64,000 nt of DNA. It comes from an uncultured Planctomycetaceae bacterium. Its GTDB lineage: Bacteria > Planctomycetota > Planctomycetia > Pirellulales > Pirellulaceae. The DNA lies in NCBI GenBank assembly GCA_903863885.1, contig CAIPEB010000087.1, forward strand, positions 35,711 through 99,710. Reading direction: 5' to 3'. Positions 31,948 through 40,555 of this stretch are shown piece after piece (position 1 is the stretch's first letter; each line of letters opens with the position of its first letter). The notes under the pieces are model-generated. The model saw only the letters and a list, made by a program, of their open reading frames with translations. It made no database searches and was not told where the DNA came from. The position numbers were made by a program, and so were the translations under genes.

Positions 31948-33588
31948 GTGAACTATCGACGGATCTTCCTGTTGTCGCTACTTGCGTTCCTGCCGCTGTC
32001 CGTATTGGCGGAGCAGCCGAAGCCCTCCGCGGCGAGGTTCGAGAAGCGGTGGCTTTTCGTGTGGCGCGACATGAGCGATGCCAAGGAAGTCGACCGGGTC
32101 ATCGAGCGAATGCCGTCGGCGAAATCGGCCGGATATAACGGCGTCGTATTGTCACCGAACATCCCGCCCGCCAAGGCAGGCGAATTGCGGGAAGCGGCCA
32201 AACGCAACGGCCTCGATCTCGTGGCCATCGTCATGGGCAATTCGCGGGACCGCAACTACATGGAAGGCCTGCCGGTCAAGGACGCTCTGTTCGTTGTCCG
32301 CGACGGCGTGGCTGTTCATCAGCCCGACAATCCCACCCGGGTCGCGAACGGCGATTTCGAGGAATTCAAGGAGAATCACTTCGCCCGCTGGGGTTTTCAG
32401 GATGACGAGGGCGTCACGACTTTCGTCGACACCGGCGTCAAACATGCCGGCAAAGCGTCGCTGCGCATGGAAAACATCGGAAAGAACGAACATCGCCACT
32501 GCCGCATCATGCAGACGATCAAGCTTCAGCCTTTCCGGCAGTACCACATCTCGGTGTGGGTCAAGACCGAGGGCATGACTCCCGCCGACCCCGAAGTCAA
32601 ACTCCTGAAGAAGAACGGCGAGGGAGGCATCAGCTTTCAGACCTTCCGCACTGAACGCACCCAGGACTGGCGTCGCGTAGACCTTGGCTTCAACAGCATG
32701 GATAACACCGAGGGCAACCTCTACCTCGGATCGTGGTACGGCAAGGACGGCAAAGTGTGGTGGGATGATCTCGTTGTCGAGGAGGTCGGCCTGATCAACG
32801 TACTCCGCCGGCCAGGGTGCCCAGTAAGTGTCCGTGCCGAAAGCGGAGCCGCCTTTGAAGAAGGCAAGGACTACCAGCGCATCGTCGACCGGCAGCTTCA
32901 CCCGTGGATTGCATTTCATGAAGCGCCGGTGATCAAGTTGACCCCCGGAACTCGCATTGGCAAAGAAGCTCGCCTGCTCGTCAGTTACTACCATCCGATC
33001 ATCGTCTACGAGGACCGACTGACGAGTTGCGTGAGCGAGCCCAAAATCTTTGACGAGTGGCGGGATGAAGTGAAGCACGCCGACTCGCTGCTGCACCCGG
33101 CCGCTTTTCTCATGTCGCACGACGAGATGCGCGTGATGAACCACTGTGCTCTTTGTCAAAGTAAGAAGATGACGCCTGGAGAGCTGCTCGCGGAAAATGT
33201 GCACAAAGCCGCTCAGATCATCCGAGAAGTGCGGCCTGACGCGGGCATCTGGGTGTGGAACGACATGTTCGATCCGATGCACAACGCCGTTGATCATTTC
33301 TACGCTGTGAACGGAACGCTGAAAGGCTCATGGAAGGGGCTGGACAAGGATGTCGGCATCGTCAACTGGCACGGCGGACTCGAAGGAAAGAACTGCCGTT
33401 TCTTCGCCGATCTGGGGCTCAGGCAGATTCTCTCGGGCTACTACGACGGTGACGAGAATGGCGACGCCATGGCCAGATGGAAGGCCAATACCACGGACGT
33501 GCCCGGGATCGTGGGGGCCATGTACACGACCTGGGAAGACCGGTACGACGCCATGGCAGCCTGGGCGAAACGAACCTGGGGACAATAA
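31948..33588 (+). CDS. Secreted glycosidase-like protein with an internal carbohydrate-binding-type domain
   Basis: 546 residues from GTG 31948, which gives a clean signal peptide (NYRRIFLLSLLAFLPLSVLA). Residues ~25-125 resemble the start of a TIM barrel (KRWLFVWRDMS, SAGYNGVVLSPN). Residues ~130-270 are a CBM-like beta-sandwich inserted in it (ANGDFEEFKENHFARWGF, LQPFRQYHISVWVKTEG, KVWWDDLVVEEV). The barrel then resumes: FLMSHDEMRVMNHCALCQSK, AGIWVWNDMFDP. Glu and Asp in HDEMR and WNDMFDP are possible catalytic residues. No named GH family is recognised. It is followed after 13 bp by another large secreted protein and almost certainly co-transcribed with it. Confidence 0.65.
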   Translation: MNYRRIFLLSLLAFLPLSVLAEQPKPSAARFEKRWLFVWRDMSDAKEVDRVIERMPSAKSAGYNGVVLSPNIPPAKAGELREAAKRNGLDLVAIVMGNSRDRNYMEGLPVKDALFVVRDGVAVHQPDNPTRVANGDFEEFKENHFARWGFQDDEGVTTFVDTGVKHAGKASLRMENIGKNEHRHCRIMQTIKLQPFRQYHISVWVKTEGMTPADPEVKLLKKNGEGGISFQTFRTERTQDWRRVDLGFNSMDNTEGNLYLGSWYGKDGKVWWDDLVVEEVGLINVLRRPGCPVSVRAESGAAFEEGKDYQRIVDRQLHPWIAFHEAPVIKLTPGTRIGKEARLLVSYYHPIIVYEDRLTSCVSEPKIFDEWRDEVKHADSLLHPAAFLMSHDEMRVMNHCALCQSKKMTPGELLAENVHKAAQIIREVRPDAGIWVWNDMFDPMHNAVDHFYAVNGTLKGSWKGLDKDVGIVNWHGGLEGKNCRFFADLGLRQILSGYYDGDENGDAMARWKANTTDVPGIVGAMYTTWEDRYDAMAAWAKRTWGQ

Positions 33589-33601
33589 GGGGCAGCGATG
33601 C

Positions 33602-36600
33602 ATGAGAAGCAACATGGTTTTGAAAACGCTGACCATCCTGTGTGCGATGACCGGGGGTGCCGCATCTTCCGCCCAACAACTGTCGGGCACTGAAACGGTT
33701 GCAACAACGATCCCGGCGGAAGAAGGCCGGGCGGCGGACATCGCAACCAGCGCGTATCTCTATCGTGCGGATCGCAAACCTGAGGAGAATGCGCCGGAGA
33801 GCTGGCTGGCGCTGATGCGGTACGCGGGCATGCCGCTGAATAAACCGGCTGATGTGAATGCGCCGGCCATCAAACAGGTGTTGTGCGCATTGCTTTGGGA
33901 GGAGATACGCCCTGTCCGCCGGATTGAACTGGCCTGGCCCGCAGACGCAAAGAACCGCCCGAAGCCGGAGGAACTGATTGTCACAACTCTCGACAACCAG
34001 GGGACTGCCAGTTCGTGGTGGAACAATTTGCAGGCCGCCAGGAAAGTGGTACGACCGAACGTGTCGGCGGATGGACTTACCTGCGCTTATGAGCTGCAAT
34101 CCGATACCTGCGGAATTGTGATCAGCGTCGGAGGCGCCAAGGCGGCCTCGGAACAATCGGTTCCGGCAGTGCGAGTCCTGGTTTCCGACACATGGAAGAA
34201 GATGGACGTCGAGATTGAATGGGGATACGATCCGCGAACCGCTGAGAAGGACTTCAGCGGACGGATCGAATCTTACGACGGCGTGGTGTCGGGCCTGACG
34301 CCTTTGGATGGAGACACGGTAACGACCGCCGCCGCTCACTCGTCGTGGAGTTCAACGGGCAAAGGCAGCTCGCGTCGCGGAATCAAGTTCAGCTTGCTCT
34401 ATCTGGGCACGTCGAAGTGGCGCAAAGTCTATCCGTTTACCAGTCAGTCGGACGATGTGGCGCGAACCATCGTGACGGTGTGGACCAAAGCCGGGAATTG
34501 TTCGTTCCTGGCAGGCGACTTGGAAAATGGCCCGATTCTCGCGCCCGAGTACGGGTTCTTCGTGCGGCGCACTTCGACGCTGTCTTCCGCGCCGGCCAAC
34601 GCAACGACCGATACGCCGCCGAAACTCCATCCCCTGGGGCCGAAGATGGAGGCCATCGCCGGAAGCAAGGAGCTACTTGGCTGGGGCAGCGACATCACGC
34701 CATGGTTCGGCGGCAATCCGAGTGATAAGACCGTCTCGGTGCTGGGAATCACTATTCCGCCTCGGAGTGTGGCGATGCATCCGGGAGCTGAAGAAAACGT
34801 TGCGGTGGGTTGGCGCAGTCCCATCAATGGAACTGTAAAGATCAGGGCCAGTGCGACGCACGCGCAAATCGGCAGCAATGGTATCGAATGGCGAGTCACG
34901 CGAAAGAACAAGTCGGGAAGAATAAACCTGGCACAGGGTGCCACGGAGGGAAGCGGTCGTCAGTCAATCCCGGCGGAGTCCGAGTCGCAGGCTTTGGACA
35001 AGTTGGCCGTTGCGCCCGGCGACATGATCTCGCTGGTTTTCGGCCCCAAGGGAGCCCATCCGTGCGACACGAATCTTGTCGAATTGACAATCTCCGAGGT
35101 AGGAGGACGCGAGCGGGTCTGGAACTTGACGCAAGACGTCATTGGCTCGCTGCATGCCGCGAATCCTCACGCGGACAGCCAGGGTAATGCGGAGGTCTGG
35201 CATTTCTATGCCGAACAGGCCGATGTCGGGGCGGAGGGAATGCCCTCTCAGCCGCCGATCGAATTGGCCTCTCCGGCATCCAGTGCTCAGGAGTTCATCA
35301 AGGAACTCGAGGGCAAGAGGCTGAGTACGATCCGCCAGCGGGTTCGCACGCACGAGGAACAGACATGGACAGGTGCGGTCACCGCGATGCGCGGCAGCCA
35401 ATTGCCGCCGCATCCGGTTCCCCCCGCAGGTTCTGAGCCGAGGATGCAAGTCCAAGTACCATGTCCGCGCCTGTTGGCGCAGTGGAATCTGGGCGCATGG
35501 CATCTGGTCCGGCACTGCGAGAAGCACCCGACAACCGGGCGACTTTGGTTCAACGATTACCCCTATGGGATTCTCGGCGCCGAGACGTACATGGTCCTGG
35601 CGGCATTGGATCTGTTGGGATCACACCAGGCCGCCGAGGACGGATTTGACCAATGGGTGTCGCTGCCCATGGCTCCCAACTCGAAAGGCCATCACGAATG
35701 GGCGCTGCCCGATCGTCCAAACGGTCTGTTTTCGGAGGGTGACGGATGCATGACGCACGCCGTGGGGCCTGCGGGAGCAGGCGGTCACATGGACGGCGTT
35801 CACGCGTTCGGACCGGGTTCCATTGGCTGGGCTCTGATCGAACATTTTCTCCTGACGGACGACAAGCGGTGGTTCCAGTCGTCGGCGCCGCGGATCAAGG
35901 CCAATGTCGAGTGGATGCTCCGTCAACGGCGCGTCGTGCGAGACATGGTTCCGGGCGGCGAGCGGCTCTGGTGCAATGGCCTGCAGCCGGCGTTGCAGGT
36001 CACTCCGGATAGCGGCGGCCTGTGGATGCAATTCTACGAGTGCGAAGCGTACTATTGGATTGCGGCCGCTCATTTCGCGGATGCTCTTTCAACCATCGAT
36101 CCGGCTGAAGGTAAACGGCTGAAGGCCGAGGTTGAGGCTTATCGCAAGGATCTGCTCGCGGCGGTTGAGCGATCCATTGCGTTGTCGCCGGTGGTTCCCG
36201 TGCGAGACGGGACCTACCACTCGGTTATTCCGTTCGCCTGTTACGTGCGCGGACTATCGACAGGCGCCTGGGGGTGGCAACGGGACGGATCCGGCCGGCA
36301 TGTGGGGCCCATGTACTGGGAGACGGTCCAATCGGCGGCGCCTCTGATCAGTCCTGCCGGATTGCTCTCGCCGGATGATGTGCGCGTGCAGGGTTATCTC
36401 GATGTGCTCGAGGACCGGCTGCTGCTGGAAAACCCCAACATCGGCAACCGCGATTGGTTTGCCGCGGGGTGGCAGTACCAGGGCGGGCTGGAACGGACGG
36501 CCAACGTCCACCTTGCCAACGATGACATCCCGGTGTTTCTGCGATCATTCCTGAACTGCTACGCAATCGACATTTTGCCGGATCAAGGCTACATCTTCCG

Positions 36601-37015
36601 AGAGCATGCCACGGGCGGTCCGCCGGACAAGATCTTCGAGGAAGCCGCGTTTCTGGAGCGATTCCGCAACATGCTGCTGATGGAACAAGGCGATTGTCTG
36701 TGGATTGCCAGGGGAACGCCGCGCGCATGGCTGGCACAGGGCGAGAAGATCAGCGTCAGGAACGCGCCGACTCATTTCGGCACACTTGCCTATGAAATCG
36801 TCTCCGACGTAGACCACGGCAGAATCACTGCGTCGGTCGAAGTGCCTGCCCGCACCTTGCCGCAGGATCTGATCCTGCGGTTCCGTCATCCGAAGGCCAT
36901 GTCGATCAAGAGCGTCACCGTGAACGGAAAGCCATGGTCCGCGTTCAACAGCGATCGGGAAACGATCTCGCTGAAAGGACTGACCGGAATTGTTGAGGTC
37001 ACGGCGCAGTACTGA
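33602..37015 (+). CDS. Very large secreted six-hairpin glycosidase-like protein
   Basis: 1137 residues from ATG 33602, with AGGGG just upstream. A signal peptide (MVLKTLTILCAMTGGAASSA) is followed by ~600 residues of beta-rich sequence, probably NPCBM/CBM-like modules. Residues ~620-1050 form a helical region typical of (alpha/alpha)6 barrels: LLAQWNLGAWHLVRHCEKHP, GAETYMVLAALDLLG, AFGPGSIGWALIEHFLLTDD, YECEAYYWIAAAHFADAL. A C-terminal beta domain follows (DLILRFRHPKAMSIKSVTVN). The pattern resembles GH78- or GH63-type enzymes, but no family can be assigned with confidence. Together with the preceding gene it forms a two-gene glycan unit. Confidence 0.65.
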   Translation: MRSNMVLKTLTILCAMTGGAASSAQQLSGTETVATTIPAEEGRAADIATSAYLYRADRKPEENAPESWLALMRYAGMPLNKPADVNAPAIKQVLCALLWEEIRPVRRIELAWPADAKNRPKPEELIVTTLDNQGTASSWWNNLQAARKVVRPNVSADGLTCAYELQSDTCGIVISVGGAKAASEQSVPAVRVLVSDTWKKMDVEIEWGYDPRTAEKDFSGRIESYDGVVSGLTPLDGDTVTTAAAHSSWSSTGKGSSRRGIKFSLLYLGTSKWRKVYPFTSQSDDVARTIVTVWTKAGNCSFLAGDLENGPILAPEYGFFVRRTSTLSSAPANATTDTPPKLHPLGPKMEAIAGSKELLGWGSDITPWFGGNPSDKTVSVLGITIPPRSVAMHPGAEENVAVGWRSPINGTVKIRASATHAQIGSNGIEWRVTRKNKSGRINLAQGATEGSGRQSIPAESESQALDKLAVAPGDMISLVFGPKGAHPCDTNLVELTISEVGGRERVWNLTQDVIGSLHAANPHADSQGNAEVWHFYAEQADVGAEGMPSQPPIELASPASSAQEFIKELEGKRLSTIRQRVRTHEEQTWTGAVTAMRGSQLPPHPVPPAGSEPRMQVQVPCPRLLAQWNLGAWHLVRHCEKHPTTGRLWFNDYPYGILGAETYMVLAALDLLGSHQAAEDGFDQWVSLPMAPNSKGHHEWALPDRPNGLFSEGDGCMTHAVGPAGAGGHMDGVHAFGPGSIGWALIEHFLLTDDKRWFQSSAPRIKANVEWMLRQRRVVRDMVPGGERLWCNGLQPALQVTPDSGGLWMQFYECEAYYWIAAAHFADALSTIDPAEGKRLKAEVEAYRKDLLAAVERSIALSPVVPVRDGTYHSVIPFACYVRGLSTGAWGWQRDGSGRHVGPMYWETVQSAAPLISPAGLLSPDDVRVQGYLDVLEDRLLLENPNIGNRDWFAAGWQYQGGLERTANVHLANDDIPVFLRSFLNCYAIDILPDQGYIFREHATGGPPDKIFEEAAFLERFRNMLLMEQGDCLWIARGTPRAWLAQGEKISVRNAPTHFGTLAYEIVSDVDHGRITASVEVPARTLPQDLILRFRHPKAMSIKSVTVNGKPWSAFNSDRETISLKGLTGIVEVTAQY

Positions 37016-37119
37016 GCCGGCCACGAATTGCTCTGGAGTCCGAAGCCTTGACGAAGACAGAAAAACACCCGATTCATTGGTAGATCGGTTAAGTAGGTCC
37101 GCAGTTGTGCCCGTGTAGC

Positions 37120-37165
37120 CGCGTCTCTCCGAGACGCGAAGTCCGCGAGTCTCGCAGATTCGCGG
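37120..37165. repeat. Double hairpin, REP-like intergenic element
   Basis: CGCGTCTC-TCC-GAGACGCG is a perfect 8-bp hairpin (37120-37138). It is followed by CCGCGA...TCGCGG (37143-37148/37160-37165), which encloses GCGAGTCTCGC. The arrangement resembles dispersed REP-type palindromes; there is no T-run, so it is less like a simple intrinsic terminator. Only one copy was noticed in this window. Confidence 0.45.
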
Positions 37166-37262
37166 CCACGTGGCTCAACTCGTTCCTTTTTTGCCGGTGG
37201 CACCATAAAACGTAGCTGTACGTGTCCCCGTTGTTTCTGTTGGAGGCAGATGGAGGCAGGAA

Positions 37263-37793
37263 ATGCGTGACGAGCAGAAGATCAATCCCAAGCATGCGGA
37301 AATTCGGCAGGTCTTAAGGATCGTCGGCCCACTCGTCGCCGTAGTCGGATTGTTGCTGATCGCAATCGGATTCGGCAGTTTCTTCATGTCTCTTGGGAAG
37401 TTTGAACCGCCGCGTTTCTTCTGGTGCGCGTTTCTGGGAATGCCGCTGTTATTTCTCGGGATCGCGATGTCGCAGTTCGGCTTCCTGGGGGCAGTCGCCC
37501 GGTATCAGGCGGGTGAACTGGCTCCGGTCGGAAAAGACACGATCAACTATCTGGCCGAGGGGACGAAAGACGGTGTTCAGACCATCGCGGCAGCAGTTGG
37601 AGCGGGGTTGGCGCAAAACGCGACCGGCCCGGACAAGATGGTCCCCTGTCCCGAGTGCGGTCATGCCGGCGACGTTCAAGCAAAGTTCTGCGATGCGTGT
37701 GGAGCCTCGCTGGCAAAGGTCTGCCCCTCCTGCGGGCATGTGAACGATCGCGATGCCAATTTCTGCGCCAATTGCGGCAACGGATTGAAGTAG
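37263..37793 (+). CDS. Membrane protein with C-terminal double zinc ribbon
   Basis: 176 residues. Two transmembrane helices lie at ~20-45 (IVGPLVAVVGLLLIAIGFG) and ~58-80 (FLGMPLLFLGIAMSQFGFLG). The cytoplasmic C-terminus carries a double zinc ribbon at ~128-176: CPECGH...FCDACGAS and CPSCGH...FCANCGNG, eight paired cysteines in CxxC knuckles. Such DZR-tailed membrane proteins are common in bacteria but of unknown role. It is followed after 23 bp by another small membrane protein, suggesting a two-gene operon. Confidence 0.8.
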   Translation: MRDEQKINPKHAEIRQVLRIVGPLVAVVGLLLIAIGFGSFFMSLGKFEPPRFFWCAFLGMPLLFLGIAMSQFGFLGAVARYQAGELAPVGKDTINYLAEGTKDGVQTIAAAVGAGLAQNATGPDKMVPCPECGHAGDVQAKFCDACGASLAKVCPSCGHVNDRDANFCANCGNGLK

Positions 37794-37816
37794 ATGAACA
37801 CAGGAGCAATCCAACC

Positions 37817-38197
37817 ATGAGTTCGCAGCCATCGCCCCCGAACCCGTTCGCTGACGATCCATCTGTGCCGCCCGTGATCGTTGCCGACTGCATATCCGAC
37901 AGTCCTGCGACGGGGCGAGAGGCGTACAACATCGTCTCCGACACGGTCGTGGGTTTGAACGTGCGCAAGTCGGACAATCTGTTTCAGCTCAAGGTGATTC
38001 TGGTTTGCGTGCTTCTCGGGGTGCCGTTCGGTGGAGTTGCCGGAGCGATGCTGTCGGATGCCGGCCACCGTGTGGTTGGCGCCGTTGCCGGTGGTATCGC
38101 CGTCGGTTTTGCCGGCGTAGTCCTCGGTCTGTTCGGCAGCGGTATCTACCTCATGATCTACCGAACCGTCCGCCACATGAAAGGAAAGCACGACTGA
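37817..38197 (+). CDS. Small two-helix membrane protein (hypothetical)
   Basis: 126 residues from ATG 37817, preceded by CAGGAG. The proline-rich N-terminus (PSPPNPFADDPSVPP) is typical of small planctomycete membrane proteins. Two hydrophobic segments follow at ~62-82 (LKVILVCVLLGVPFGGVAGAM) and ~90-115 (VVGAVAGGIAVGFAGVVLGL). No enzymatic motif is visible. It is probably co-transcribed with the zinc-ribbon protein 23 bp upstream. Confidence 0.7.
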   Translation: MSSQPSPPNPFADDPSVPPVIVADCISDSPATGREAYNIVSDTVVGLNVRKSDNLFQLKVILVCVLLGVPFGGVAGAMLSDAGHRVVGAVAGGIAVGFAGVVLGLFGSGIYLMIYRTVRHMKGKHD

Positions 38198-38280
38198 TTT
38201 TGTTCCGCGCATTTCCCACGGGGGTACAATAGCGTCACTTCCGCGATTCCTTGGAGGCACTCGACGCAAGGAGCAGCACC

Positions 38281-40269
38281 ATGCTGTCGAACGGTTACAG
38301 GTACGTTCTTACCGTCTCGGTCTTTGCTTTCTTGGCGTTCGGTATCAATCCGGTATCGGCTCAGGATGCGGCGGTACTGCGGGGAGCAACAGCTCCTGAG
38401 AATGCAGTCTGGCTGGACAGTCTCGATCTGTCCAAAGTGACTCAAGGATGGGGGCAGCCGCAGGCCGGCCATTCGGTTGATTTGAACGCCCTGACGATTC
38501 ACGGAAAGAAGTTTGTCCATGGCTTCGGCACGCACGCCGACAGCGAATTGTGGGTCGATCTGCAGGGAGCTGTTACCAAGTTCGTGTCGTGCGTAGGCGT
38601 GGACAGCGAGGTGCAGGATCGCGGCAGCATTCGCTTTGAAGTCTGGGCGGATGGTAAGAAGATTGCGGACAGCGGCCTGATGCGGGGCGGGCAGGAAGCG
38701 AAACTGATTTCGGTCGATGTGGCTGGCGCCAAGCAAATGACCTTGATTGTCAGTGGCGACACCGACGGCATCAACTATGACCATGCCGACTGGGCGGGTG
38801 CGATGTTTCTTCTATCCGCCGGAGCAACGATTCGGCCCGCAACGATCGATCCGCCGGCTTCGCCTCCGCCGCCGATTGTTCATCCCGCCTCGGCGCAGCC
38901 GGCCATACACGGCCCACAGGTCGTCGGATCGACTCCTCATCGTCCGTTTCATTTTCTGATCGCCGCCACGGGGGATCCTCCTTTGACCTTTGACGCACAG
39001 AAACTTCCCGCCGGTCTGAAACTCGATGCGGCTACGGGAATCATCACTGGGGCACTGGAAGCCGCCGGCGAAACGGAAGTAGAGTTGACGGTGAAAAACG
39101 CAAGCGGACAGGCCAGCCGCAAGTTGACGATCGTTGGCGGCGATCACAAGCTGGCGCTGACGCCGCCGCTGGGCTGGAACTCGTGGAATTGCTGGGCAGG
39201 CGCGGTCAGCGACAAGAAGGTCCGCGCGGCCGCCGACGCAATGGTCTCCAGCGGTCTGGCTGCACATGGCTTTCAATACATCAATATCGACGATTGTTGG
39301 GAAGGCCAGCGCAACGCGCAGGGCGAGATCCAGACCAACGAACGCTTCCCCGATATGAAGGGACTTGCCGATTATGTCCACAGCAAGGGCTTGAAACTGG
39401 GCATTTATTCATCGCCCGGCCCCAAGACCTGTGCCGGCTACGAGGGCAGTTGGCAGCATGAAAAACAGGACGCCCGGACGTATGCCCGGTGGGGCATCGA
39501 CTACCTCAAGTACGACTGGTGTTCATACGGGACAATTGCGGGCAATCCTGATCTTGCGGGCATGCAAAAGCCGTATCGCTTGATGCAGAAAGCGCTGGAC
39601 GACTGCGGCCGGGATATCGTCTACAGCATGTGCCAATACGGAATGGGCAGAGTTTGGGAATGGGGCGAGCAGGTCGGAGGCAATTGCTGGCGAACGACCG
39701 GAGACATCACAGATAACTGGGGCAGCATGTCGGGGATCGGTTTCGGCGAAAGCGGCCACGAAAAGTTCGCGGGCCCCGGACACTGGAATGATCCGGACAT
39801 GCTGGTGGTGGGCCTCGTCGGCTGGGGACCGAGCCTTCATCCGTCAAAGCTGCGTCCGCACGAGCAAGTGACGCACATCAGCCTCTGGTGCCTGATCTCC
39901 GCGCCGCTGCTGATTGGCTGTGACATGTCGCGCCTGGACGAATTCACGCTTGCCTTGCTGACGAATGACGAAGTGCTGGACGTGAATCAGGACCCGCTCG
40001 GCCGACCGGCAGGCCGCGTCAAGCAGCAGGGATCATGCGAAATCTGGGCTCGGCCACTGTGCGACGGAACGCTTGCCGTTGGATTGTTCAATCGCGGTTT
40101 CTCAAGCACCGATGTGCAGGCCGATTGGTCTGATTTGAAACTCGAAGGCCGGCAGTCGGTGCGCGACTTGTGGCTGCACAAGGACCTCGGCGAGTTCGAC
40201 GGGCACATCTCCGCTAACGTCCCGCCGCACGGAACCGTGCTCGTCAAAATCGGGGCGGCGCGAAAGTGA
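38281..40269 (+). CDS. Secreted NPCBM-Ig-GH27 alpha-galactosidase
   Basis: 662 residues from ATG 38281, preceded by AAGGAG. A signal peptide (VLTVSVFAFLAFGINPVSA) leads into an NPCBM domain at ~35-180 (VWLDSLDLSKV, FVHGFGTHADSELWVDL, DHADWAGAMFLL). An Ig-like putative-Ig domain lies at ~215-285 (LPAGLKLDAATGIITGAL). GH27 covers ~292-570: PPLGWNSWNCW, YINIDDCWEG, GLKLGIYSSPG. The nucleophile Asp412 is in YLKYDWC and the acid/base Asp475 in WRTTGDITDNW. All catalytic elements of retaining alpha-galactosidases are present. The NPCBM module matches that of the GH31 enzyme at 20970, suggesting a common glycan target. Confidence 0.93.
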   Translation: MLSNGYRYVLTVSVFAFLAFGINPVSAQDAAVLRGATAPENAVWLDSLDLSKVTQGWGQPQAGHSVDLNALTIHGKKFVHGFGTHADSELWVDLQGAVTKFVSCVGVDSEVQDRGSIRFEVWADGKKIADSGLMRGGQEAKLISVDVAGAKQMTLIVSGDTDGINYDHADWAGAMFLLSAGATIRPATIDPPASPPPPIVHPASAQPAIHGPQVVGSTPHRPFHFLIAATGDPPLTFDAQKLPAGLKLDAATGIITGALEAAGETEVELTVKNASGQASRKLTIVGGDHKLALTPPLGWNSWNCWAGAVSDKKVRAAADAMVSSGLAAHGFQYINIDDCWEGQRNAQGEIQTNERFPDMKGLADYVHSKGLKLGIYSSPGPKTCAGYEGSWQHEKQDARTYARWGIDYLKYDWCSYGTIAGNPDLAGMQKPYRLMQKALDDCGRDIVYSMCQYGMGRVWEWGEQVGGNCWRTTGDITDNWGSMSGIGFGESGHEKFAGPGHWNDPDMLVVGLVGWGPSLHPSKLRPHEQVTHISLWCLISAPLLIGCDMSRLDEFTLALLTNDEVLDVNQDPLGRPAGRVKQQGSCEIWARPLCDGTLAVGLFNRGFSSTDVQADWSDLKLEGRQSVRDLWLHKDLGEFDGHISANVPPHGTVLVKIGAARK

Positions 40270-40555
40270 GTTTCGCGTTGTTTTCGACTTGAATTCAGCG
40301 AACCGCTGCACTCGCCTGACGAAAGGATGGGCTGTTTGCGACGGGAGGGCAGCCTGCGTTGGTCGGGGATATTCTGGTCTTGCCAGCAACGGGAACTGCG
40401 GGTACTTTCCCCCGACTTTTGGAGTGTCTGTGTTCGTTGACGGGACTCCCTTCGTGGTGCCGAGTGTGCCCCCGCTGAGGCCTTCGTTATGAAGTTCGTT
40501 CGAGGTGCTGCGCTCGAGTCGGCCCGTTGCTTCATGTCCTTCTGAGGATCGTTGA

